Positions 6,118-13,614 of a stretch of DNA of 48,811 nt are shown here, in pieces. Within the stretch, counting starts at the first letter, position 1. Every line of letters starts with the position of its first letter. Below the pieces are notes generated by a model. That model had not been told where the DNA came from. It did not search any database and saw only the letters and a list, made by a program, of their open reading frames with translations. The stretch is from UMGS172 sp045592985. GTDB lineage: Bacteria > Bacillota > Clostridia > Oscillospirales > Acutalibacteraceae. The translations under genes and the position numbers were made by a program. Where the stretch lies: contig JAZNVU010000011.1 of assembly GCA_045592985.1 (NCBI GenBank), forward strand, positions 1-48,811, given 5' to 3'.

Positions 6118-7398
6118 ATGCAGATGCTTTTAAGCCTTTCTGTGGCTCTTTTCGCTGGACTTATGTTGTCACGTGTTGCCAAACTTTTAAAGTTGCCTGC
6201 CGTTACGGCATATCTTGTTGCAGGTATTCTTGTTGGCCCATATCTTTTAGGCGCATTTGGTATTGATGGTCTCGGTTTTACAAGCATGGCAAATATAAAA
6301 AGCTTCAAGCTTTTATCGGATGTGGCTTTGGGATTTATCGCTTTTTCCATCGGTAATGAGTTCCGATTGGCACAGTTAAAGCAAACTGGTAAGCAAGCAA
6401 CCGTTATCGGTATTTTTCAGGCTGTTACAGCAACTATTTTGGTAGACTGTGCTTTGATAGGTTTGCATTTTATTATGCCGGAAAAACTGCCGTTGTCATC
6501 TGCAATTGTTCTTGGTGCTGTTGCTTCAGCCACTGCACCTGCAGCCACACTTATGGTTGTAAGGCAGTACAAGTCAAAGGGACCGCTTACCGATATATTA
6601 TTACCGATAGTTGCGCTTGACGATGCTGTTGGTCTCGTGCTTTTTGCTGTTTCTTTTGGTGTTGCACGTTCGTTGGAGGGTGGCAGTGCCAATATATTAT
6701 CCGTTGTTGTTGAGCCTATATTAGAGGTTGTTTTATCACTGGTTTTAGGTCTTGTGATGGGACTTTTGTTCTCATATTTCGAAAAATTCTTCCATTCAAG
6801 GTCAAAGCGTCTTTCAATGTCAGTGACCTTTGTACTGCTGACTGTCGCACTTTCTATGCTAGAATTCCATATCGGTCCTGTTCACGTTGCTTTTTCCTCG
6901 TTGCTCGTTTGTATGATGCTCGGTACGGTGTTTTGTAATGTGTGTGATTTTTCGGAGGAATTAATGGATAGAATAGACCGTTGGACGGCACCTATTTTTA
7001 TTCTTTTCTTTGTTATAAGCGGCGCAGAACTTGAACTTGCTGTATTTAAGGATTTGTTTATTGTTCTTATCGGAATAGTATATATTTTAGCACGTTCTGC
7101 CGGCAAATATTCAGGTGCATTCATAAGCGCTAAAGCTGTAAAATGCGATGATAATATTGTTAAATATCTCGGTGTTACGTTACTTCCTCAAGCCGGTGTT
7201 GCTTTGGGAATGGCAATCAAAGCCGAAGCACTTGGTGAAGCCGGTCACGTTGTTGCCAACATTACACTTTTCTCGGTGTTGATTTATGAACTTATAGGTC
7301 CATATTTAACCAAAATTGCTCTTCATAAAGCGGGAGAAATTAAACCCGAAGGTAAAACAAGTGCCAGAGGTGTACACGACAAAGCGAAAAACAGTTGA
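6118..7398 (+). CDS. CPA2-type cation/proton antiporter (426 aa)
   Basis: An integral membrane protein with about 12 helices matching the Na+/H+ exchanger domain (PF00999, CPA2 branch, KefB/NapA-like). Visible marks are LPAVTAYLVAGILVGP in helix 2, the ATAPAATLMVV unwound-helix region and ALDDAVGLVLF with the paired aspartates typical of electrogenic exchangers. There is no cytoplasmic TrkA-N domain, so it is not a full KefB/KefC. It should exchange Na+ or K+ for protons across the membrane. The SD is GGGAG. It is a single gene between its own promoter and a terminator at 7421. Confidence 0.88.
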   Translation: MQMLLSLSVALFAGLMLSRVAKLLKLPAVTAYLVAGILVGPYLLGAFGIDGLGFTSMANIKSFKLLSDVALGFIAFSIGNEFRLAQLKQTGKQATVIGIFQAVTATILVDCALIGLHFIMPEKLPLSSAIVLGAVASATAPAATLMVVRQYKSKGPLTDILLPIVALDDAVGLVLFAVSFGVARSLEGGSANILSVVVEPILEVVLSLVLGLVMGLLFSYFEKFFHSRSKRLSMSVTFVLLTVALSMLEFHIGPVHVAFSSLLVCMMLGTVFCNVCDFSEELMDRIDRWTAPIFILFFVISGAELELAVFKDLFIVLIGIVYILARSAGKYSGAFISAKAVKCDDNIVKYLGVTLLPQAGVALGMAIKAEALGEAGHVVANITLFSVLIYELIGPYLTKIALHKAGEIKPEGKTSARGVHDKAKNS

Positions 7399-7423
7399 CA
7401 TAACGTGTTTATTGTGCTAAAAT
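7395..7423 (+). promoter_or_regulatory. Promoter of the ECF S-component gene, nested in the upstream terminator
   Basis: TTGACA (7395-7400) overlaps the antiporter stop codon; 17 nt further is TAAAAT (7418-7423), whose last bases are the foot of the terminator stem. A transcript starting near 7430 would lack most of the 5' arm, so the hairpin would stop read-through but not the new transcript. Confidence 0.78.
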
Positions 7424-7453
7424 GCAAGCGGTTAAAACCGCTTGCATTTTTTT
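7421..7453 (+). terminator. Antiporter terminator
   Basis: AATGCAAGCGGTT pairs perfectly with AACCGCTTGCATT and is followed by a T-run. Confidence 0.9.
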
Positions 7454-7526
7454 GTGCATTACCCAAGTTTCGGGTTGCAAATATTATGAACTGTATCCCT
7501 AAAGGAACAGTATCGGAGGAATTTGT

Positions 7527-8102
7527 ATGAAAAACAAAAAACAAACGCAAAAGTTGGTTCTTGGTGCAATTATGACAGCGCTTGTCATTGTGTTGCAACT
7601 GTTAGGTCAATTTATCAAACTTGGACCTTTCTCGGTTTCACTCGTGCTTGTGCCTATTGTTGTCGGTGCTGCAATTTGTGACTACAAAATCGGTGCATTT
7701 CTCGGTTTTGTCTTTGGTGTTGTGGTTTTGCTTAGTGGCGATGCCGCAGCGTTCTACGCCATCAATATACCCGGCACTATAGTAACCGTTTTGCTAAAAG
7801 GTACGCTGTGTGGTCTTTGCGCAGGTCTTGCTTATAAACTGTTAGAAAAGAAGAACAAGTACTTGGCTGTTATGACATCTGCAATCGTGTGCCCTGTGGT
7901 AAACACCGGTGTCTTTTTGCTGGGGTGTAAGTTGTTCTTTATGAGCACTATTGCCGAGTGGGGTGCCGCTAACGGTTTTGCAAGCACAGTGGAATATATG
8001 TTTATCGGTCTTGCAGGCGGAAACTTTATTTTTGAACTTTTAGTTAATATCGTATTGGCTCCCGTTATTTTGAGAGTTATTTCGTTCAACAAAGATTTAT
8101 AA
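7527..8102 (+). CDS. ECF transporter S component, possibly pantothenate-type (191 aa)
   Basis: Six hydrophobic segments, an N-terminal basic start (KNKKQTQKLVLGAIMTALVIVLQ) and the small size fit ECF substrate-binding subunits (ECF_trnsprt, PF12822). The motif GPFSVSLVLVPIVVGA, followed by DYKIGAFLGFVFGVVVLLSGD, is typical of that family. It needs the shared EcfA/A'/T module, which is not in this window. It converges on coaX (pantothenate kinase), which suggests pantothenate, but convergent neighbours are weak evidence, so the substrate is left open. The SD is GGAGG. Confidence 0.8.
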   Translation: MKNKKQTQKLVLGAIMTALVIVLQLLGQFIKLGPFSVSLVLVPIVVGAAICDYKIGAFLGFVFGVVVLLSGDAAAFYAINIPGTIVTVLLKGTLCGLCAGLAYKLLEKKNKYLAVMTSAIVCPVVNTGVFLLGCKLFFMSTIAEWGAANGFASTVEYMFIGLAGGNFIFELLVNIVLAPVILRVISFNKDL

Positions 8103-8115
8103 TTTTTGATAGAAT

Positions 8116-8149
8116 AAAAGCCGTAACTTGATTTCAAGTTACGGCTTTT
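8116..8149. terminator. Bidirectional terminator between the ECF gene and coaX
   Basis: GCCGTAACTTGA and its perfect complement around a TT loop, flanked by A-run and T-run, so it can stop transcription from both sides. Confidence 0.92.
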
Positions 8150-8151
8150 TA

Positions 8152-8931
8152 CTATTTGTTATAATTTTTTTCGTATATTAGTTTTAATCCATCGAGCAGC
8201 AGATTGTCATCAAGAATTATCTTGTGGTCACAAAAATCTACCACTGTGGGTGCGAGACCGCCTGTGGCAACTACAGTTGCAGGGGTCCCAAGTTCACGCT
8301 CAATTCTGGTTATCATGCCATCTATCATAGAAGCGGCGCCGATTATAAGACCTGATTTCATACAGTCAACCGTATTTGAACCGATGACCTTTTTTGGCGC
8401 TTCCAACCCTACCATCGGCAACTGAGCAGTTTTAGAAGAAAGTGCCTCAAGTGTCAACTTAATTCCTGCTGCAATGGCACCACCCATAAACTCACCGTTT
8501 TTTCCAACAACACTAATAGTTGTTGCAGTGCCGAGGTCGATAACAACGCAAGGGTAGGGGTATTTTGCCAAAGCGCCGACAGCACCTGCTGCAAGGTCGG
8601 CACCGAGTTGCGCGGGGTTATCAATTTTAATATTAAGTCCTGTTTTTATACCGGGGCCTAAAATCATGGGCTCGAATCCGAAAAGTTGGATTATTGCTCT
8701 TGCAATGGCACTGCCAACCGTCGGCACAACCGAGCAGATAGCAGCATCGGTTATTTCGTTTCTCTCAATATTATAAATATGAATAATATCGCGAATTTCA
8801 ATAGCATATTGGTCGGAAGTGCGCCTTGAATCGGTGGCAAGACGTGCGGTGAAAACGAGTTCATCGTTTTTATATCCGCCGATTGTTATATTGGTGTTGC
8901 CAATATCAAAACAAAGTAGCATTTTTATCAT
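8152..8931 (-). CDS. coaX: Type III pantothenate kinase
   Basis: CoaX phosphorylates pantothenate in the first step of coenzyme A synthesis and belongs to the ASKHA fold. Visible are DIGNTN (9-14) for phosphate 1, GADL (110-113), the DLGTATT phosphate 2 loop (D132) and VVATGGLAPTV near the C-terminus. The length of 259 aa is normal. The ATG overlaps the uppP stop (ATGA); an ATG three codons in is an alternative start. It is cotranscribed with uppP from the promoter at 9804-9832. Confidence 0.95.
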   Translation of the reverse strand: MIKMLLCFDIGNTNITIGGYKNDELVFTARLATDSRRTSDQYAIEIRDIIHIYNIERNEITDAAICSVVPTVGSAIARAIIQLFGFEPMILGPGIKTGLNIKIDNPAQLGADLAAGAVGALAKYPYPCVVIDLGTATTISVVGKNGEFMGGAIAAGIKLTLEALSSKTAQLPMVGLEAPKKVIGSNTVDCMKSGLIIGAASMIDGMITRIERELGTPATVVATGGLAPTVVDFCDHKIILDDNLLLDGLKLIYEKNYNK

Positions 8932-9779
8932 CTCACAAACACAAAAAAGTATATAATAAGTATTATTCCTAAAATTATACGGTAGTATCCAAACGGTTTG
9001 AAGTCGCGCTTTTTGACGTAGCCGGTAAGGAATTTAATTGCAAGCATGGAAACCACAAATGCAACAAGCATACCTACAAAAAGCACCGCACAATGCAAAG
9101 TATCCAAGGTTGCGGCTTCTCCGGTTGCGAGGTCTTTGGCGTAAGAGGCACATTTTAAAAGGCTTGCTCCGAACATAACGGGAATTGCCAAAAAGAACGA
9201 AAATTCGGCAGCAACGGCTCTTGAACACCCAAGCAACATGGCACCTAAAATCGTGACACCCGAACGTGATGTGCCGGGAATTAGCGAAAGGAGTTGAATT
9301 ATACCAATAAGCAATGCGGTTTTGTACGACATTTGAGAAATATCGTTAATCTTAGGTTCGGGACGTTTTGAAGATTCGAGAACTACAAATGCAATACCGT
9401 ATATTACTAAGGTTGCGGCAACGGTAGGGAAGTTGTAGAAATAACTATCCAGCAAATCGTCAAACGGAAGTCCAACAGCGGCGGCAGGCAAACAGGCTAT
9501 GATTACTTTAAACCACATTTCCCAAGTGGATTTTTTAGCAATGGCATCTTTTTTGCCTGAGAAGGGGTTGAGTTTTCTAAAATACATGCAGATAACTGCC
9601 AGAATTGCACCGAGTTGGATTACAACTCGAAACATTTCCATGAAAGCGGGGTCGGCACCTTTCCAAAAAAGTTCCTCAAATAAAATAAGGTGTCCTGTAC
9701 TGCTGACGGGTAGCCACTCGGTGATACCTTCAATGATACCGTACAGCACCGATTTAATTATCTCAAAAAAAGCATACAT
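8928..9779 (-). CDS. uppP: Undecaprenyl-diphosphatase (BacA type)
   Basis: This integral membrane enzyme (283 aa) removes a phosphate from undecaprenyl diphosphate to recycle the lipid carrier for cell-wall synthesis, and its overexpression gives bacitracin resistance. The catalytic region is intact: EGITEWLPVSSTGH (17-30) and PGTSRSG (168-174). The start was placed at ATG 9779, 8 nt after AAGGAG, rather than at an upstream in-frame ATG without SD. It is the first gene of the uppP-coaX unit. Confidence 0.95.
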   Translation of the reverse strand: MYAFFEIIKSVLYGIIEGITEWLPVSSTGHLILFEELFWKGADPAFMEMFRVVIQLGAILAVICMYFRKLNPFSGKKDAIAKKSTWEMWFKVIIACLPAAAVGLPFDDLLDSYFYNFPTVAATLVIYGIAFVVLESSKRPEPKINDISQMSYKTALLIGIIQLLSLIPGTSRSGVTILGAMLLGCSRAVAAEFSFFLAIPVMFGASLLKCASYAKDLATGEAATLDTLHCAVLFVGMLVAFVVSMLAIKFLTGYVKKRDFKPFGYYRIILGIILIIYFFVFVR

Positions 9780-9803
9780 AAATAATACTCCTTCCTCCAA
9801 GGT

Positions 9804-9832
9804 ATTTTATAACAAATCAGGCAATTTGTCAA
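9804..9832 (-). promoter_or_regulatory. Promoter of uppP-coaX
   Basis: On the minus strand: TTGACA (9832-9827), 17 nt, TAAAAT (9809-9804), about 25 nt before the SD. Confidence 0.82.
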
Positions 9833-9952
9833 ACAATATATATGACGGTGAGATTGCATTAAATGTGTAACAGTGACAAGCTGACTTGAATAAAGTGATA
9901 AAGAAGTTAAGTCTCGGCTGAAAACCGCACGATGCTTGACTGATATTATATT

Positions 9953-9966
9953 TGCACAAAAGTGCA
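9953..9966 (+). other. TGCAC-AAAA-GTGCA hairpin before the SD
   Basis: A short perfect inverted repeat ending 3 nt before the AGGAGG of the next gene. It may be an operator or a weak translational hairpin; nothing more can be said. Confidence 0.4.
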
Positions 9967-9980
9967 TAAGGAGGATTTTT

Positions 9981-10811
9981 ATGGCAGAAATCAGAGAAAA
10001 CTGCCCGACATCGTCTTCATCCTTCAAGGAAGCAGTTTGCATTGATGCCGGCAGAGTTTATGACTCATGTTGCGACCGCGATTGTCTTACCGACCTCAGG
10101 TGCTATTTTTCACCCGAAGACCAGCAACTTGTTAACAATGCGGTCAGTGTACGTATTAAATCAGCAGAGGTAATTGACGTTAATATTGATGTGGAGGCTG
10201 TGACATTTAACCGAGGCTTTTATGCTTGCGACCTTACATTCTTCTTTCTTGTAGATATTGATGTTTTTGCAGCACCGCATACCTGTCCTTGTCTTGTTCA
10301 TGGTATATGTTTCTACAGTAAAAAAGCAATACTCTACGGTAGCGAAGGTAACGTAAAGACCTTTACAAATGAATATATTGCCGAAGACAACTGCCCCAAA
10401 CGTTCGGTATTTGGCGGTAACAGTCCAAAATGTGTTGTGCAGAGCGTTGACCCGATAGCACTTTCGGCTAAACTCGGATGTGCTAAAACCTGTCCCGACC
10501 TTCCGGGTTTTATGCCCGCACGGGTTTGCTCAGCCGTTGGAGGAACTATTGACACTACAACTTCGTCCGGTCAAAATACGGTTTACGTAACCTTGGGCCT
10601 TTTTACTATCATCCAACTTATTCGTAACGTTCAGATGCTTATTCCTGTGTACGACTTCTGCATACCTGAAAAGCAATGCAATGACTCAACAGATTCGCCC
10701 TGCGATGTGTTTAGAAAAATTAAATTCCCGACCGATGACTTTTTCCCTCCGCGCCCTTGCGACGCCGATGACGGTTGCGGTTGCGGACAATGTGACGATT
10801 GCAACGATTAA
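9981..10811 (+). CDS. Cysteine-rich clostridial protein of unknown function (276 aa)
   Basis: The start ATG 9981 follows AAGGAGG; the longer frame has no SD. There is no signal peptide or membrane helix. Cysteines are dense at the N-terminus (AVCIDAGRVYDSCCDRDCLTD) and at the C-terminus, which ends CGCGQCDDC. The middle is beta-rich (SVRIKSAEVIDVNIDVE, NVQMLIPVYDFCIPEKQC). From memory, similar proteins with the YDSC-DxDCLxDL start are conserved and unnamed across sporulating Clostridia. Cysteine content and taxonomic spread would fit a spore coat or metal-binding role, but no direct evidence is present. It is a monocistronic gene with a strong terminator. Confidence 0.8.
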   Translation: MAEIRENCPTSSSSFKEAVCIDAGRVYDSCCDRDCLTDLRCYFSPEDQQLVNNAVSVRIKSAEVIDVNIDVEAVTFNRGFYACDLTFFFLVDIDVFAAPHTCPCLVHGICFYSKKAILYGSEGNVKTFTNEYIAEDNCPKRSVFGGNSPKCVVQSVDPIALSAKLGCAKTCPDLPGFMPARVCSAVGGTIDTTTSSGQNTVYVTLGLFTIIQLIRNVQMLIPVYDFCIPEKQCNDSTDSPCDVFRKIKFPTDDFFPPRPCDADDGCGCGQCDDCND

Positions 10812-10821
10812 TTAAAACCAC

Positions 10822-10851
10822 CCGTCGAAACAGTTAGTTTCGACGGATTTT
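10822..10851 (+). terminator. Terminator of the cysteine-rich gene
   Basis: CCGTCGAAAC-AGTTA-GTTTCGACGG followed by ATTTTTATT. Confidence 0.9.
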
Positions 10852-10991
10852 TATTGTAATTATAAATATCACAAGTTGGTAACTGTTTGCAAATATCAAT
10901 GTATAGGTACTGGTTGTAATGTTGTAAAGTGACTGAATTTTAATTATTGTTTATTCCGTCTATTAGTTGCTCATTTTATTAGAAATATTGC

Positions 10992-11057
10992 TCTGAATTT
11001 ATAACGGATTTTGATTGAAATTCAGAATCTCTGAAGGCGTCAGCCAACAGAGATTCT
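10992..11057 (+). other. Two interlocking hairpins upstream of the glycogen operon
   Basis: TCTGAATTT (10992-11000) pairs with AAATTCAGA (11018-11026). AGAATCTCT (11024-11032) pairs with AGAGATTCT (11049-11057) around an inner GGC/GCC. The two share the AGA at 11024-11026, so the outermost pairs are mutually exclusive. They lie before the likely glgC promoter. The rest of the 457-base gap (10812-11268) is AT-rich, and I see no gene in it. Confidence 0.5.
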
Positions 11058-11166
11058 ATTATTTAAAATTGATGTTAAATGTCAAGTGAGGTCGATATTT
11101 GTGCAATTATAACAAAAAATATACAAAAATACTTATGTTCAAAATGTAAATATACCAAATTTGCTA

Positions 11167-11195
11167 TTGAAATCTATACTTAATAATGCTAAAAT
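11167..11195 (+). promoter_or_regulatory. Promoter of the glg operon
   Basis: TTGAAA (11167-11172), 17 nt, TAAAAT (11190-11195). Confidence 0.72.
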
Positions 11196-11268
11196 AATAT
11201 TGTAAGTATGTAAAAGTGAATAATTGTTTCATTTTTAATGCAAAAATAAAAGCAAGGAGTGACCCTTA

Positions 11269-12486
11269 GTGAAAAAAACAGAATGTGTTGCTATGCTGTT
11301 GGCAGGCGGCCAGGGCAGTCGCCTCGGCGTTCTTACGCAAAGCATAGCCAAGCCGGCGGTACCGTATGGAGGCAAATACAGGATCATCGACTTTCCGTTA
11401 TCCAATTGCACCAACTCGGGTATTGATACGGTTGGTGTTCTGACCCAGTATTCACCGCTTGAACTTAATGATTATATCGGTTCAGGAAAACCATGGGACC
11501 TTGACCGTTCTAACGGTGGTGTTCATATTCTGCCGCCTTATCAAAATAATAAAGGTGGAGATTGGTATAAGGGTACAGCGAATGCTATATATCAGAATAT
11601 TCAGTTTATTGAACGTTATGACCCTGAATATGTGCTGATTCTTTCGGGTGACCATATTTATAAGATGGATTACAGCCAGATGATTGCTCAACACAAAGAA
11701 TCAGGCGCTGACTGTACTATTGCCGTTCTTGAGGTTCCCATGGAGGAAGCGTCTCGTTTCGGTATTATGAATGCAAACGAAGACGGCACAATATATGAGT
11801 TTGAAGAAAAACCCAAAGCACCTAAGAGTAACCTTGCTTCGATGGGTATATATGTATTTTCTTGGGACAAACTTCGCAAATATCTTGAAGAAGATGAGGC
11901 AGACCTCAACTCTTCCAACGACTTTGGTAAAAACATTATTCCTAATATGCTTAATGCTAATGAAAAAATGGTGGTCTACCGCTTTAATGATTATTGGAAA
12001 GATGTTGGAACCATTGACTCCTTGTGGGAAGCTAACCTTGATTTGCTTGACCCTAAGATTAAACTTGACCTTTCCGATAAAAATTGGAGAATTTATTCGA
12101 GAACTCCGTCAGCTCCGCCTCAGTACATTGCGGATACTGCGTCGGTACAAAACTCTCTCATTACCGAGGGATGCGAGATTTACGGTAAGGTCGATTTTTC
12201 GGTTCTATTCGATAATGTAACGGTTGAAGAGGGTGCAACGGTTCAGTATTCTCTTGTCATGCCTGGTGCCGTAGTCAAAAAAGGTGCAACCGTTCAATAT
12301 GCTATAATTGCCGAAAACTCTATAATTGAGGAAGGCGCTGTCGTAGGCGAAAAACCCGAGGATATGACTGACCTCTCAAAATGGGGCGTAACGGTTGTTG
12401 GCGCCGGTCTTAATATCGGCAAAGATTCAGTAATCAGCTCTGCGCAAATGATAAGAGAAGATGTAAAGGACGGTGACAAACAATGA
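11269..12486 (+). CDS. glgC: Glucose-1-phosphate adenylyltransferase, catalytic subunit
   Basis: It makes ADP-glucose from glucose-1-phosphate and ATP, the committed step of bacterial glycogen synthesis. The N-terminal nucleotidyltransferase has the intact LLAGGQGSRLG loop, then KPAVPYGGKYRIIDFPLSNC, the substrate-site SGDHIYKMDY and FEEKP motifs, and a C-terminal left-handed beta-helix (IIEEGAVVGE). The length of 405 aa is usual. It starts with GTG, with AAGGAG 9 nt before. It overlaps glgD by 4 nt. Operon: glgC-glgD-glgA-Dabb. Confidence 0.97.
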   Translation: MKKTECVAMLLAGGQGSRLGVLTQSIAKPAVPYGGKYRIIDFPLSNCTNSGIDTVGVLTQYSPLELNDYIGSGKPWDLDRSNGGVHILPPYQNNKGGDWYKGTANAIYQNIQFIERYDPEYVLILSGDHIYKMDYSQMIAQHKESGADCTIAVLEVPMEEASRFGIMNANEDGTIYEFEEKPKAPKSNLASMGIYVFSWDKLRKYLEEDEADLNSSNDFGKNIIPNMLNANEKMVVYRFNDYWKDVGTIDSLWEANLDLLDPKIKLDLSDKNWRIYSRTPSAPPQYIADTASVQNSLITEGCEIYGKVDFSVLFDNVTVEEGATVQYSLVMPGAVVKKGATVQYAIIAENSIIEEGAVVGEKPEDMTDLSKWGVTVVGAGLNIGKDSVISSAQMIREDVKDGDKQ

Positions 12487-13598
12487 GAAAGAATAACGTT
12501 TTAGGTCTTGTGTTTCCGAATGTTCACGATGAACTCATGGCAGAAATGACTGCTAAAAGGTCAATGGGCTCTGTTCCGTTCTGCGGACGTTATCGTCTTA
12601 TAGACTTTTCTCTTTCCAACCTTGTCAATGCAGGCGTATCTAAGGTCGGTGTGGTTACTAAGTCTAACTATCAATCTCTTATGGACCATATCGGTACAGG
12701 TAAGGCTTGGGACCTTGACCGTAAGAGTGGCGGTCTTTACTTCCTTCCGCCGTATTCAAATAACGAGGCAAAGGTGTACGTTGGCCATATTGATGGTCTT
12801 TTTGGTGCAATGAATTTCTTGCGTCACTCCAAGGAAGAATATGTTGTTTTATGCGATGCCGACGTTATTTCTAACTTTGACTTAAGTGATATGATAGAAA
12901 CACATATTGCAAGCGGTGCCGATGTTACCATAGCTTATAAAAACGGTAAGATGCCCGCTAATCACCACGATGTTATGTCGTTTGAGTTGGACGGTGATAA
13001 GGTTACCGATATCACTTTTGCAGCAGGCGCTGCCGAATGCAAATTTAGTCTTGATATTACTGTGATATCTAAGGAAAAACTTATTGAAATAGTAAATTAC
13101 GGTTATGAACACAATTTTACAAGTCTTGCAAGAAATGTTTTCCATTCTGGACTTAAAACACTTGATATCCGCGGATATGAGGTTAAGTCGTATGTTGCAG
13201 TTATGGACGGACCCGACAGTTATGTGCGTATTACTCGTGAGGTTTTGTCGAGTGCTGATGTAAGACGTGAATTGTTCTGCAAAGAACGCCCTGTTTTCAC
13301 TAAAACTCGTGACGATATGCCGACTATTTATGGTCTTGACAGCAATGTTAAAAACTCAATTGTTGCCGACGGATGTGTAATTGAAGGCACGGTCATTAAT
13401 TCCGTACTGTTTAGAGGTGCCAAAATAGGTGCAGGTGCGGTGGTTGAAAACTGCATTGTTATGCAGGATGCTGTTATAGGCGAAAATGCCGAGATAAAAT
13501 ATGTTACTTTGGATAAAAAAGTTACCGTAGGCGCTTATAAAACGCTTAATGGCAGCGAAATATATCCTATTTACATTCGCAAAAATTCAATGGTATAA
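12483..13598 (+). CDS. glgD: GlgD, ADP-glucose pyrophosphorylase regulatory paralogue
   Basis: A GlgC paralogue of 371 aa in which the nucleotide-binding loop is lost: the N-terminus reads LGLVFPNVHDELMAEMT where GlgC has AGGQGSRLG, although FCGRYRLIDFSLSN is kept. In Firmicutes GlgD pairs with GlgC and raises its activity without being catalytic itself. The beta-helix tail is present (VIEGTVINSVLFRGAKIG). ATGA overlap with glgC suggests balanced synthesis of the two subunits. Confidence 0.95.
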   Translation: MRKNNVLGLVFPNVHDELMAEMTAKRSMGSVPFCGRYRLIDFSLSNLVNAGVSKVGVVTKSNYQSLMDHIGTGKAWDLDRKSGGLYFLPPYSNNEAKVYVGHIDGLFGAMNFLRHSKEEYVVLCDADVISNFDLSDMIETHIASGADVTIAYKNGKMPANHHDVMSFELDGDKVTDITFAAGAAECKFSLDITVISKEKLIEIVNYGYEHNFTSLARNVFHSGLKTLDIRGYEVKSYVAVMDGPDSYVRITREVLSSADVRRELFCKERPVFTKTRDDMPTIYGLDSNVKNSIVADGCVIEGTVINSVLFRGAKIGAGAVVENCIVMQDAVIGENAEIKYVTLDKKVTVGAYKTLNGSEIYPIYIRKNSMV

Positions 13599-13614
13599 TT
13601 TGAAAGGATTTTTA

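Noticed and set aside
8660..8690. tRNA-like GGCTCGAATCC string
   Set aside because: It lies inside coaX, no acceptor or anticodon stem is found, and no other tRNA features are present.
9930..9960. Sigma-E or sigma-K promoter before the cysteine-rich gene
   Set aside because: TGATATT is present, but no matching -10 at 13-15 nt; the only CATA lies at the SD.
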